From: Caballeronia glathei
GTDB taxonomy: Bacteria; Pseudomonadota; Gammaproteobacteria; Burkholderiales; Burkholderiaceae
Length of the DNA stretch: 64,000 bases
Direction: 5' to 3'
NCBI RefSeq assembly: GCF_000698595.1
Contig: NZ_JFHC01000002.1
Coordinates: forward strand, 124,001-188,000
The notes beneath the pieces are model-generated. The model ran no database searches. It was given only the letters and a program-made list of their open reading frames with translations, and was not told the origin of the DNA. The translations under genes and the position numbers were made by a program. Each line of letters opens with the position of its first letter. Position 1 is the first letter of the stretch. Of this stretch, positions 43,037-52,228 are shown piece after piece.

Positions 43037-44802
43037 GTCTTTGCGCCTGCATCGTCATTCCGATCTACAACCACGACGAAGCGATCGCGGGAACGCTCGC
43101 GCGCCTCGTGCCGCACGGGCTGCCGGTGATCGTCGTCGATGACGGCAGCAACGACGCGACGCAGCGCGCGCTCGCCGCGCTGCGCGAACGGTACGCGCCG
43201 CAGGTCACGGTGCTGCGCCTGCCGGAAAATGGCGGCAAGGGCGCGGCGGTGATGGCGGGGCTGCGCGCCGCGCGCGCCGCCGGTTATTCGCATGCGCTGC
43301 AGATCGACGCCGACGGCCAGCACGACGCCGCCGACGTGCCGCGTTTTCTCGCGGCGGCGAACGAGCATCCCGGCGCCCTGATCCTCGGACGTCCGGTGTA
43401 CGACGAGAGCGTGCCGAAGTCGCGTCTCTACGGGCGCTACGTTACGCACGTGTGGGTGTGGATCGAAACGCTGTCGCTCGAGATTCGCGATTCGATGTGC
43501 GGCTTTCGCCTGTATCCGCTCGACGCGGCGTGCGCGCTGATCGACAGCGTCCGGCTCGGCACGCGCATGGACTTCGACATCGAGATTCTCGTGCGCCTCT
43601 TCTGGCGCGGCATGCGCTTCGAAAGCATTCCGACGCGCGTCACCTACGCGGCGGACGGCGTGTCGCACTTCGACGTGCTGCGGGACAACGTGCGCATCAG
43701 CGCGACCCATGCGCGGCTCGTGTTCGGCATGCTGTGGCGCGCGCCGCTGCTGCTCGGGCGCCGCGTGCTGCCGCGCCGCGCGCAGAAACGCGACGAAAAG
43801 GACAAAGGCAGGGACAACGGCAAGGACAGCGGCGATGCGGCGCGCTGGTGGCGCATCGGCGAACGCGGCAGCAGCCTCGGCATCGGCCTGCTCGCGCTGT
43901 GCTGCCGCGTCTTCGGCGTCGGCTTCACGTCGCTGTGGCTGCATCCGGTCGTCGCGTATTTCGTGCTGACGGGCGGGCCTGCGAGGGCGGCGTCGCATCG
44001 CTACTTCGCGCAACTGGCCGAAGTTTCGCCGCCGGGCGCGACACCCAGGCCCGGCTGGACGACGGCCTATCGTCACATGCTCGCCTTCGCGCGATCGGGC
44101 CTCGACAAGCTCGCCGCATGGACGGGCCGCGTGCCGCCGGACGCCGTCTCGTTCGACGACACGAGCGCCTTCGACGAACTCGTCGCGAGCGGCAAGGGCG
44201 CGCTCGTGATCGGCGCGCATCTGGGCAACCTGGAGATGACGCGGGCGCTCGCCGCGCGCGGCAACTTCGCGCGCGTGACGGCGATCGTCTACACCGGGCA
44301 CGCGCACCGCTTCAACAGCATGCTCGCGCATGCGAACGAGTCGTTCCGGCTGGGCATGCTGGAAATCGGCGACGTCGGCCCGGAGACCGCGCTCCTGATG
44401 CAGGAGCGCATCGACGCGGGCGAACTGCTGGTGATGGTCGGCGACCGCGTGCCTGCCAACGAATCGGGCCGTACCGTCGACGCCCGCTTTCTCGGCGCCG
44501 ACGCGCCGTTTGCGCAGGGGCCGTACGTCCTCGCGCATCTGCTCGGCTGCCCGGTCTACCTGTTCTTCTGCATCAGGGAAGCGGGGCGCTACCGGCTCCA
44601 CTTCGAGCGCTTTGCCGAGCGCATCGAACTGCCGCGCGGCGAGCGCGCGGGGCGCATCGCGCGCCATGCGCAGCAATACGCCGCGCGGCTCGAACACTAC
44701 TGCCGCAAGGCGCCTTATCAATGGTTCAATTTCTACGACTTCTGGCACCGGCCGGCGGTTGCCTCATCGAATGCAAAGACACTACGCCATGGCCGAACAT
44801 GA
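43033..44802 (+). CDS. GT2 glycosyltransferase fused to a LpxL-like acyltransferase
   Basis: The 589-residue protein starts with a family 2 glycosyltransferase domain (about 1-230) with VIVVDDGSNDATQ and the metal motif LQIDADGQHD. A charged linker with DEKDKGRDNGKDSGDAAR follows. The second half (about 275-575) is a lauroyl/myristoyl acyltransferase domain with HX4E in IGAHLGNLEMTR. Such GT2-acyltransferase fusions are typical of aryl polyene clusters and may build the glycolipid anchor. It overlaps the synthetase gene in ATGA and the lyase gene by 14-32 bases. Confidence 0.86.
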   Translation: MSLCACIVIPIYNHDEAIAGTLARLVPHGLPVIVVDDGSNDATQRALAALRERYAPQVTVLRLPENGGKGAAVMAGLRAARAAGYSHALQIDADGQHDAADVPRFLAAANEHPGALILGRPVYDESVPKSRLYGRYVTHVWVWIETLSLEIRDSMCGFRLYPLDAACALIDSVRLGTRMDFDIEILVRLFWRGMRFESIPTRVTYAADGVSHFDVLRDNVRISATHARLVFGMLWRAPLLLGRRVLPRRAQKRDEKDKGRDNGKDSGDAARWWRIGERGSSLGIGLLALCCRVFGVGFTSLWLHPVVAYFVLTGGPARAASHRYFAQLAEVSPPGATPRPGWTTAYRHMLAFARSGLDKLAAWTGRVPPDAVSFDDTSAFDELVASGKGALVIGAHLGNLEMTRALAARGNFARVTAIVYTGHAHRFNSMLAHANESFRLGMLEIGDVGPETALLMQERIDAGELLVMVGDRVPANESGRTVDARFLGADAPFAQGPYVLAHLLGCPVYLFFCIREAGRYRLHFERFAERIELPRGERAGRIARHAQQYAARLEHYCRKAPYQWFNFYDFWHRPAVASSNAKTLRHGRT

Positions 44803-46348
44803 TCTGAAGCCCGCGACGGTCACGGTCGGCGGCAGGCGCCTCGCGATCGAGGACATCGTCGCGATCGCAACCGCCCGGCGGCGCGTGACACTCTGTGGCG
44901 ACCCTTCGTGGCGCGCGCGCATCCAGCGCGGCGCGGATCTGCTGCGCGAACGCCTCGCCTCGGGCGCGACCGTCTACGGCGTGACGACGGGCTATGGCGA
45001 CGCGTGCGTCGTCGACGTGCCGATGGAACTCGTCGAGGCACTGCCGCTTCAGCTCACGCGCTATCACGGCTGCGGCATGGGCGCGTATCTGAGCGACGAG
45101 GAGACGCTCGCCGTCATCGCCGCGCGGCTCACGTCGCTTGCGTACGGCGTGTCGGGCGTGCGGCCCGTCCTGCTCGAACGGCTCGCCGATCTCATCAACC
45201 ACCGCGTGCTGCCGCGCATTCCGTCGGAAGGGTCGGTCGGCGCGAGCGGCGACCTGACGCCGCTGTCGTATGTCGCCGCGGCGCTCGTCGGCGAGCGCGA
45301 GGTGTCGTTCGACGGCGCGCTGTGCGATGCCCGCGACGCATGGACCACGCTCGGCCAGGCGCCGCTCTCGCTCGCGCCGAAGGAAGGGCTCGCGCTGATG
45401 AACGGCACGGCCGTGATGACGGGCCTCGCGTGCCTCGCGTTCGCGCGTGCCGAGCATCTGACGCGGCTCGCCTGCCGGCTCACGGCGCTTGCGACCGTCG
45501 CGCTCGACGGCCGCGCCGCGCACTTCGACCCGTTCATCTTCGACGCGAAGCCGCACGCGGGCCAGTCCGAAGCGGCCGCGTTCATTCGCGCCGATCTGGC
45601 GGGCCGCCCCGACACCCCCGGGCACCGCCTGCAGGACCGCTATTCGATTCGCTGCGCCCCGCACGTGATCGGCGTGGCGCGCGACGCGCTCTCGTGGATC
45701 CGGCGCGACGTGGAGAACGAGCTCAACAGCGCGAACGACAATCCGCTCATCGACCCCGACAGCGGCGACGTCTATCACGGCGGCAACTTCTACGGCGGGC
45801 ACATCGCGTTCGCAATGGACGCGCTCAAGACGGCCGTCGCGAATCTCGCGGACCTGATGGACCGCCAGTTCGCGCTCATCGTCGACGACAAGTTCAGCAA
45901 CGGCCTGCCGCGCAACCTGTCGGGCGCGAGCCGCGAGCGCGCGCCGATCAATCACGGGTTCAAGGCCGTGCAGATCTCGTCGTCGGCGTGGACCGCGGAG
46001 GCGCTCAAGCTCACGATGCCCGCGAGCGTGTTCTCGCGCTCCACCGAAGCGCACAACCAGGACAAGGTGAGCATGGGCACGATCGCCGCGCGCGACTGCC
46101 TGCGCGTGCTCACGCTGACCGAGCAGGTCGCCGCCGCGCATACGCTCGCGACCGTACAGGCGGTGCGCCTGCGTCTCGCCCTGAACCCCGCCACGCGCAT
46201 CCCGGCGCCGCTGCGCACGTTCATCGACTCGGTGAGCGAAGCGTCGCCGTTCGTCGACGAAGACCGGCCGCTCGAAGCCGACCTGCGCGCCCTCCTTGCG
46301 CGCATCTCCGGCCGCGCACTGATGAAGGGAGGACGCGCCCATGACTGA
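44771..46348 (+). CDS. Aromatic amino acid ammonia-lyase (HAL/PAL/TAL family)
   Basis: The protein of about 520 residues carries the MIO-forming Ala-Ser-Gly triad in SVGASGDLTPLSYV and the catalytic loop Tyr in VYGVTTGYGD. It would release ammonia from His, Phe or Tyr; in aryl polyene pathways a coumarate/cinnamate-type acid could serve as starter. At the substrate-selectivity position it has Tyr-His (TRYHGCGMG), not the Ser-His usual for histidase nor the His-Leu of known tyrosine lyases, so the substrate is open. Two starts are possible, ATG 44771 and ATG 44789. Confidence 0.88.
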   Translation: MQRHYAMAEHDLKPATVTVGGRRLAIEDIVAIATARRRVTLCGDPSWRARIQRGADLLRERLASGATVYGVTTGYGDACVVDVPMELVEALPLQLTRYHGCGMGAYLSDEETLAVIAARLTSLAYGVSGVRPVLLERLADLINHRVLPRIPSEGSVGASGDLTPLSYVAAALVGEREVSFDGALCDARDAWTTLGQAPLSLAPKEGLALMNGTAVMTGLACLAFARAEHLTRLACRLTALATVALDGRAAHFDPFIFDAKPHAGQSEAAAFIRADLAGRPDTPGHRLQDRYSIRCAPHVIGVARDALSWIRRDVENELNSANDNPLIDPDSGDVYHGGNFYGGHIAFAMDALKTAVANLADLMDRQFALIVDDKFSNGLPRNLSGASRERAPINHGFKAVQISSSAWTAEALKLTMPASVFSRSTEAHNQDKVSMGTIAARDCLRVLTLTEQVAAAHTLATVQAVRLRLALNPATRIPAPLRTFIDSVSEASPFVDEDRPLEADLRALLARISGRALMKGGRAHD

Positions 46349-46769
46349 AGCACGCACGCTGCGCGCATCGGTGGCCTTCGAGGTGCCGTTTCACGACGTC
46401 GACGCGATGAGCGTCTGCTGGCACGGCAACTACCTCAAGTATTTCGAGTTCGGCCGCGCGGCGCTCCTGCGCGCGTTCGACTACGACTATCGCGAGATGA
46501 AGGCGTCGGGCTATCTGTGGCCGATCGTCGATTGCCACCTGAAGTTCATCCGTCCCGCGGTCTACGGGCAGCGGCTCGAAGTGCGCGCGACGCTCGTCGA
46601 GTACGAGAACCGCCTGAAGATCGCGTACGAGATCGTGGATGTCGGGAGCGCCACGGTGCTGACGAAAGGCCACACGATCCAGGTCGCGGTTCACGAGGCG
46701 ACAGAGGAGTTGCAGTTCGTGTCGCCGCCCGTCGTGTTCGACAAGCTCGAAAAGGCATGGTCGCGATGA
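46341..46769 (+). CDS. Acyl-CoA/acyl-ACP thioesterase (4HBT hotdog fold)
   Basis: The 142-residue protein has the YbgC/4HBT signature FHDVDAMSVCWHGNYLKYFE, with the catalytic Asp. It probably releases or edits polyene intermediates. ATG 46341 overlaps the lyase gene end by eight bases. Confidence 0.92.
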   Translation: MTEARTLRASVAFEVPFHDVDAMSVCWHGNYLKYFEFGRAALLRAFDYDYREMKASGYLWPIVDCHLKFIRPAVYGQRLEVRATLVEYENRLKIAYEIVDVGSATVLTKGHTIQVAVHEATEELQFVSPPVVFDKLEKAWSR

Positions 46770-47395
46770 ACCGCACGCGCCGCGCCCTCATGGCGCTGAC
46801 CCTTTTCGCCGCGCTGCCGGCGGGCGCGTTCGCCCAGGGCGAACCGGCGCTCGTGAACCAGATCGCCGCGCGGCTTGCGCGGCCGCTCGCCGTGCGCGCC
46901 CGCTTCACGCAGACGCAGACGCTTGCCGCGATGAAGGCGCCGCTCGTGAGCCACGGCTCGCTCGTGTTCGCGCGCGATCAGGGTGTGATCTGGCGCATCG
47001 ACGATCCGTATCGCGCGACCTACGTGATCAGCGACGCGGGCGTGGTCGAAGTGAACGCCGGCGGGCAGCGCGTGCAGCGCGGCACGCGCTCGCCCGCGGG
47101 CGTCGGGCAGGTGTCGAAGATGATGCGCTCGATGCTGGCGGGCGATCTCTCCTCGCTCTATTCGCAGTTCGACGTGAAGGCGAGCGGCACGCCCGAGCAC
47201 TGGACGATGCAGCTGACGCCCAATCAGCCGCAGATCGCGCAGGCACTCAAGGGCCTGACGCTCGAAGGCGGCGCGTATCTCACGAACCTGCAACTGAGCA
47301 CCGCGAGCGGCGACGTGACGCGCATGGAGTTCACCGGCAGCACGACGCTCGACGGCCTGCCGGCCGCCGAGCGCGCGCTCTTCGGAGCGCACTGA
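46766..47395 (+). CDS. LolA-like outer-membrane lipoprotein carrier protein
   Basis: The 209-residue periplasmic protein has a signal peptide (MNRTRRALMALTLFAALPAG, cleavage near AFAQ) and a LolA-type fold with RFTQTQTLAAMKAPLVSHGS and GVIWRIDDPYRATYVI. It may ferry the polyene lipid through the periplasm. ATG 46766 overlaps the thioesterase stop in ATGA; ATG 46757 would add three residues. Confidence 0.9.
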   Translation: MNRTRRALMALTLFAALPAGAFAQGEPALVNQIAARLARPLAVRARFTQTQTLAAMKAPLVSHGSLVFARDQGVIWRIDDPYRATYVISDAGVVEVNAGGQRVQRGTRSPAGVGQVSKMMRSMLAGDLSSLYSQFDVKASGTPEHWTMQLTPNQPQIAQALKGLTLEGGAYLTNLQLSTASGDVTRMEFTGSTTLDGLPAAERALFGAH

Positions 47396-49806
47396 TGCTG
47401 TACGAAGCACGCGTCAGCGTCCGATCGACGTGGGCCGTTCGCCTCGCGTGGCTTCTGCTTGCGCTCGCCGCGGGCGCCTACTGCGCGATGCGCTTTGCCG
47501 GGCCGTCGCCGCTTCAGACCAATCTGCTCGCGCTCTTGCCGCCGACCGAAGCCGATCCCGTCGCCGAGCGCGCCGTCGATTCGCTCGCCTCCGCGATGGG
47601 CGACCGCACGGTGTTCCTCGTCACGGGCAACGACCCGGAGAAGACCAGGGCCGCGGCGCGCGCGTTCGGCACATCGCTTGCGCAAAGCGGCGCGTTGCGC
47701 AACGTGCTCGCGGAGCTGCCGCCGTTCGACCTCTCGCAGATCGCGCGGCTCTATGCGCCGCACCGCTTCGGCCTCTTGAGCGCCGACGACGGCGCGTCGC
47801 TCGCAAGCGGCGCCGATCTTTCCGACGCGCTCGCACGGCGCCTCTACGCGCCGATGCGCGGCGGCCTCGCGACCAGGCTTGCCGACGACCCCTTCGGCTG
47901 GCTCGAACATTTCCTCGCCACGCTGCCGCTCTCGGCGGGCAATCTCGATCTCGAAGACAACATGCTCGTCATGCATCGCGGCGCATCGACGAGCGTGCTC
48001 GTCAACGCGACGCTGCCCGCATCGGCCTACGAGTCCGCGACGCAGCATGCCGTGCGCGACGCGGTGACGCGCGCCGAGGGCGAGTTGCGTCGCAGCTACC
48101 CGGGCGTGACGCTCGCGCGCACCGGCGCCGTTTTTTACGCGGACGTCGCGCGCCGGTCGGCCGAGCGCGAGGTGCATGTGATCGGCGCGGTCTCGGCCGT
48201 CGGCATTGCGCTGCTGATGCTCTGGGTCTTCCGCTCGCCGCGCCTGATCGTGCTCGGCTTCGCGTCTACGGCGATCGGCATCGTCTGCGCGCTCGCCGCG
48301 ACGCTCCTCGTCTTCGGCAAGCTGCATCTGCTGACGCTCGTGTTCGGCGCGAGCCTGATCGGCGAAGCCGTCGACTATTCGATTCAGTACTTCGTGGTGT
48401 ATCTCTCGGCGGGGCGCCGCTGGCACGCACGGCGCGGCGCGCGCGCCGTGCGTCCCGCGCTGACGGTCGCGCTCGCCACCAGCCTCTTCGGCTACGCGAT
48501 CCTCGCGGGCGTGCCGTTTCCGGCGCTCAGGCAGATCGCGTGCTTCGCGATCGTCGGCATCGGGGCGGCGTTCGCGTCGGTGCTGTGGCTGCTGCCCGCG
48601 CTGCTCGTCGAACCGGCGAAGCGCGCACCCGCGCGGCTCTTCCAGCGTGCCGGGCGCCTCCTCGCGCGCTGGAGCGCCGCGTTGCGCGGGCGCCGCGCGA
48701 TGATCGTGGCGGTGCTCGTCGTCGCGGTGTCGGTGCCCGGCTGGCTGCGCGCGACGAGCGACGACGACGTCCATCTGCTGATCCAGCGCGATGCATCCCT
48801 CGTCTCGCAGGAAGACGCGATCCGGCAGGCGACGGGCTTCGACGGCGGCTCGCAGTTCTTCGTCGTGAAGGGCGCGAACGACGAGGCGGTGCTCGAGCGC
48901 ACCGAAGCGCTCGTCGCGCGGCTCGATGCATTCGTCGCGGACGGGCGGTTGAAGGGCGCGCAGGCGGTGACGTCGTTCGTGCCGTCCGCGCGCACGCAGG
49001 CGGAGAACCGCGCGCTGCTCGACAGGCACGTGTTCGCGGACCCCGATGCCTTGCGCGCGCTGATGTCGAAGGCGGGCTTTCGCGATGAAGTCGCAGGCGC
49101 CTACTTCGCGGCGCACGCGCGCGACACGCGGCCGCTCACGATCGACGACTGGCTGCGCGCGCCGATCTCGCAGCCGTACCGGCATCTGTGGCTCGGCAAC
49201 GTGCAGCCGGGCGTGAGCGCTGCGGTCGTGCTGCCCACGGGCGCAGCCGAGCGCGCATTGCCCGCGCTCGCGTCGCTCGCCGCGACGCTGCCGGGCGTAA
49301 CATTCGTCGACAAGGCGGGGAGCGTGTCGAAGCTCTTCGGCGCCTATCGCTTCGATGCGAGCCTCTGGCTCGCGGGCGCGCTCGTCGTCGTGTTCGCGTC
49401 GCTCGCGTGGCAGTACGGCCTGCGCGGCGCGGTGGCGACGGCGGCGCCCGTCGCGCTTGCGGTCGGCGCGGCGCTCGCGGGTTTCGGCTATGCGAACGTG
49501 CCGCTGAATCTTTTCAACTGGCTCGCGCTGATGCTCGTGCTCGGCGTCGGCTCGAACTATGCGGTGTTCCTGCGCGAAGGCTGCGCGCGCGAAGGCGCGC
49601 AGCTCGGCGCGGTCTGGACCGGCGTGCTGCTTTCCGCCGCGACGACGCTGCTGTCGTTCGGCATGCTCGCGTTGAGCTCGATGCCGGCGCTCGCGAGCTT
49701 CGGCGCGACGCTCGCGGCCGGCATCGCGGTCGCGGTCGTGCTCGCGCCGATGGGCCTGAACGCAACGCGCCGGCCGCTCGACGCTTCACCCGAGGAGACG
49801 CGATGA
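47395..49806 (+). CDS. MMPL/RND-family exporter
   Basis: The 803-residue inner-membrane transporter has two repeated halves. Each has a periplasmic loop domain and about six helices, typical of MMPL lipid exporters. Helix clusters are visible at about 20-40, 258-420 and 650-790. Conserved transmembrane stretches include LVFGASLIGEAVDYSIQYFV and LMLVLGVGSNYAVFLREG. It likely exports the aryl polyene lipid. Its start overlaps the LolA-like stop in TGATG. Confidence 0.9.
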   Translation: MLYEARVSVRSTWAVRLAWLLLALAAGAYCAMRFAGPSPLQTNLLALLPPTEADPVAERAVDSLASAMGDRTVFLVTGNDPEKTRAAARAFGTSLAQSGALRNVLAELPPFDLSQIARLYAPHRFGLLSADDGASLASGADLSDALARRLYAPMRGGLATRLADDPFGWLEHFLATLPLSAGNLDLEDNMLVMHRGASTSVLVNATLPASAYESATQHAVRDAVTRAEGELRRSYPGVTLARTGAVFYADVARRSAEREVHVIGAVSAVGIALLMLWVFRSPRLIVLGFASTAIGIVCALAATLLVFGKLHLLTLVFGASLIGEAVDYSIQYFVVYLSAGRRWHARRGARAVRPALTVALATSLFGYAILAGVPFPALRQIACFAIVGIGAAFASVLWLLPALLVEPAKRAPARLFQRAGRLLARWSAALRGRRAMIVAVLVVAVSVPGWLRATSDDDVHLLIQRDASLVSQEDAIRQATGFDGGSQFFVVKGANDEAVLERTEALVARLDAFVADGRLKGAQAVTSFVPSARTQAENRALLDRHVFADPDALRALMSKAGFRDEVAGAYFAAHARDTRPLTIDDWLRAPISQPYRHLWLGNVQPGVSAAVVLPTGAAERALPALASLAATLPGVTFVDKAGSVSKLFGAYRFDASLWLAGALVVVFASLAWQYGLRGAVATAAPVALAVGAALAGFGYANVPLNLFNWLALMLVLGVGSNYAVFLREGCAREGAQLGAVWTGVLLSAATTLLSFGMLALSSMPALASFGATLAAGIAVAVVLAPMGLNATRRPLDASPEETR

Positions 49807-50993
49807 AAGGCCCCCGTGTCTACCTGCATGCGCTCGGCATGCTCAATGCGCTGGGTCACGACACCGGCGAGATCGCGCGCGCACTCGACGCGGTGCACGC
49901 GCCCGGCATGGGCGTGGCGCGTGTCGGCAACGGCGAGCCCGCGTTCGTCGGGCGGGTGAGCGCGCCGCTCGACCGCGCGCCGCCGCCCGCGCTCGCGCGC
50001 TACGACTGCCGCAACAACCGGCTGCTGCTGCTCGCGCTCGAACAGATCCGCGCCCACATCGAAGCGGCGCGCGAGCGCTATGGCGCCGCGCGCATCGGCG
50101 TGGTGCTCGGGACGAGCACGTCGGGCATCGAGGCGGCGGAAACCGCGTTGCTGCATCGCTCGCGCTCCGGGACCCTGCCGCCGGAATTCAACTACCGGCA
50201 GATGGAGATCGGCACGGTCGCGCAGTTCGCCGCGCGTGCGCTCGATCTTCACGGCCCCGCGTTCACCGTGTCGACGGCGTGCACGTCGAGTGCGAAGGCG
50301 GTGATCTCGGCGCAACGGCTCTTGCGGGCGAATCTCTGCGACGCGGTGATTGCGGGCGGCGTGGACACGCTGTGCGAGCTCACCGTGCAGGGCTTCGCGT
50401 CGCTCGAATCGACGAGCCTCGTGCGCAGCAATCCGATGAGCGTGAACCGCTGCGGCATCAACGTGGGCGAGGGCGCCGCCGTATTCCTGATGAGCCGTGA
50501 CGAAGCGCAGGTTTCGCTCGCGGGCGCGGGCGAATCGAGCGACGCGCATCACGTGTCCGCGCCGGACCCGCAGGGCGCAGGCGCCGAGGCGGCGCTGCGC
50601 GCGGCGCTCGCCGACGCGGGCCTTGGCGCGCAGTCCATCGACTATGTGAACCTGCACGCGACCGCGACGCCGAAGAACGACGCGATGGAAGCGCAGGTGA
50701 TGGCGCGGGTCTTTGCGCACGGCGTCGCGACGAGCGGCACGAAGCCGTACACCGGGCATCTGCTCGGCGCGGCGGGCGCGACCGAACTCGGCTTCGCGTG
50801 GCTCGCGCTCGACGAATCGAATGCGCGGCCGCGCATCGACCTGCCGCGCCATCTGTGGGACGGAAAAGCCGATCCCGCGCTGCCGCGTCTCGATCTCGTC
50901 GAGGACAAGCGGCGCCTTGCCGGCCCATCGCATGTGATGAGCAATTCGTTCGCGTTCGGCGGCAGCAACGCGAGCCTGATTCTTGCCGGATAA
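49803..50993 (+). CDS. Beta-ketoacyl-ACP synthase (first of three)
   Basis: The 396-residue ketosynthase has a complete Cys-His-His triad: Cys160 in STACTSSA, His285 in LHATATPKND, and His319 in YTGHLLGAAG. The N-terminus is shorter than in FabF-type enzymes. It starts in ATGA overlap with the exporter stop. Its stop codon is the first of four in-frame stops inside a 12-base tandem repeat before the dehydratase gene. Confidence 0.92.
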   Translation: MKGPRVYLHALGMLNALGHDTGEIARALDAVHAPGMGVARVGNGEPAFVGRVSAPLDRAPPPALARYDCRNNRLLLLALEQIRAHIEAARERYGAARIGVVLGTSTSGIEAAETALLHRSRSGTLPPEFNYRQMEIGTVAQFAARALDLHGPAFTVSTACTSSAKAVISAQRLLRANLCDAVIAGGVDTLCELTVQGFASLESTSLVRSNPMSVNRCGINVGEGAAVFLMSRDEAQVSLAGAGESSDAHHVSAPDPQGAGAEAALRAALADAGLGAQSIDYVNLHATATPKNDAMEAQVMARVFAHGVATSGTKPYTGHLLGAAGATELGFAWLALDESNARPRIDLPRHLWDGKADPALPRLDLVEDKRRLAGPSHVMSNSFAFGGSNASLILAG

Positions 50994-51029
50994 CTCGCCC
51001 GATAGCTCGCCGAATAACTCGCCGGATAA
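50982..51029 (+). repeat. Four-copy 12-base tandem repeat, each unit with an in-frame stop
   Basis: The units read CTTGCCGGATAA, CTCGCCCGATAG, CTCGCCGAATAA and CTCGCCGGATAA. The first contains the true stop of the ketosynthase gene. The unit length is a multiple of three, and the KS frame, the repeat and the following ATG 51033 share one frame. Confidence 0.9.
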
Positions 51030-51032
51030 GCC

Positions 51033-51506
51033 ATGAGCCACGACACGTCCTTTCCGCCCATCGACGAACTGCTGCCGCATCGCGGCACGATGCGCCTCGT
51101 CGACGCGGTGCTCGACTTCACGGAGCAGTCGGTGAGCGTCGCGGCCCGCGTCGATTCCGGCGCATGGTATGCCGATGCCGACGGCGCGATGCCCGCGTGG
51201 ATCGGCATCGAGCTGATGGCGCAGGCGATCGCCGCGCACGTGGGGCTCCTCGCGCGCCGCGAGGGCGGCAGCGCGCGGCCCGGCGTGCTGCTCGGCGCGC
51301 GCCGGTACGAAGCGAGACAGGCGGCGTTTGCGGGCGGCGCGCGCCTTCGCATCGACGCAAGCGAGCTGCTGCGCGCGGCGCAAGGCCACGGCGCCTACGA
51401 ATGCGCGATCTGCAGCGACGACGGCACGCGTTTGGCCGACGCCGTCATCAAGGTGTTCCAGCCAGCCGATTTTCAGTCATTCATCGAAGGGAGCCTCACC
51501 CCATGA
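51033..51506 (+). CDS. Hotdog-fold 3-hydroxyacyl-ACP dehydratase-like protein (ApeP type)
   Basis: The 157-residue protein starts MSHDTSFPPIDELLPHRGTM, with the LLPHRG motif seen in FabZ-like and ApeP proteins. AWIGIELMAQAIAAHVGLLA forms the central hotdog helix. In the described system ApeI and ApeP form a dehydratase heterocomplex, and the ApeI-like partner here is the C-terminal domain at 41342-43036. It overlaps the ketoreductase gene by four bases. Confidence 0.87.
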   Translation: MSHDTSFPPIDELLPHRGTMRLVDAVLDFTEQSVSVAARVDSGAWYADADGAMPAWIGIELMAQAIAAHVGLLARREGGSARPGVLLGARRYEARQAAFAGGARLRIDASELLRAAQGHGAYECAICSDDGTRLADAVIKVFQPADFQSFIEGSLTP

Positions 51507-52228
51507 GCCGGCGTGTTCTCGTCACCGGTGCAAGCCGCGGCATCGGCCGCGCGATTGCGTATCAACTTGCGAGCGACGGTTTCGCGCTCACGGTGCATTG
51601 CCGCACCGGCCGCGCGGAAGCGGATGCGGTCGTCGCGGGCATCATCGCGCAGGGCGGCTCGGCGCGCGTGCTGCAATTCGACGTGCGCGACCGCGCCGAA
51701 TGCCGGGCCGCGATCGAAGCCGACATCGCCGCGCACGGCGCGTACTACGGCGCGGTGTGCAGCGCGGGCGTCACGCGCGACGCCGCGTTCCCGGCGCTCA
51801 CCGACGAAGACTGGGACCTCGTGATCGACACCGGCATCGACGGTTTCTACAACGTCCTGCACCCGCTCACGATGCCGATGGTCCGCGCGAAGCAGGGCGG
51901 GCGCATCGTGACGATCGCATCGGTGTCGGGCGTGATCGGCAATCGCGGGCAGGTCAACTACAGCGCGGCGAAGGCGGGCATGATCGGCGCGACGAAGGCG
52001 CTTGCTGTCGAGCTCGCGAGCCGCAATATCACGGTGAACTGCGTGGCGCCGGGGTTGATCGAAACCGGCATGATCGACGATGTGCCGATCGAGCACGCGC
52101 TCAGGACCGTACCGATGAACCGCGTCGGCCAGCCGGCGGAAGTGGCGTCGCTGGTCGGTTTCCTGATGTCGGACGCGGCCTCCTATGTCACGCGCCAGGT
52201 GATCGGCGTGAACGGCGGGATTGTGTGA
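51503..52228 (+). CDS. 3-ketoacyl-ACP reductase, FabG-like SDR
   Basis: The 241-residue short-chain dehydrogenase has the cofactor motif TGASRGIG at residues 8-15 and the catalytic Tyr-Lys pair in NYSAAKAGMIGATK, with Ser in IASVSGVIG. It reduces the beta-keto group in each elongation round (ApeQ-type role). It overlaps both neighbours by 1-4 bases. Confidence 0.93.
   Translation: MSRRVLVTGASRGIGRAIAYQLASDGFALTVHCRTGRAEADAVVAGIIAQGGSARVLQFDVRDRAECRAAIEADIAAHGAYYGAVCSAGVTRDAAFPALTDEDWDLVIDTGIDGFYNVLHPLTMPMVRAKQGGRIVTIASVSGVIGNRGQVNYSAAKAGMIGATKALAVELASRNITVNCVAPGLIETGMIDDVPIEHALRTVPMNRVGQPAEVASLVGFLMSDAASYVTRQVIGVNGGIV

Noticed and set aside
50982..51029. CRISPR-like array
   Set aside because: The units are contiguous 12-mers with no spacers; it is a simple tandem repeat.
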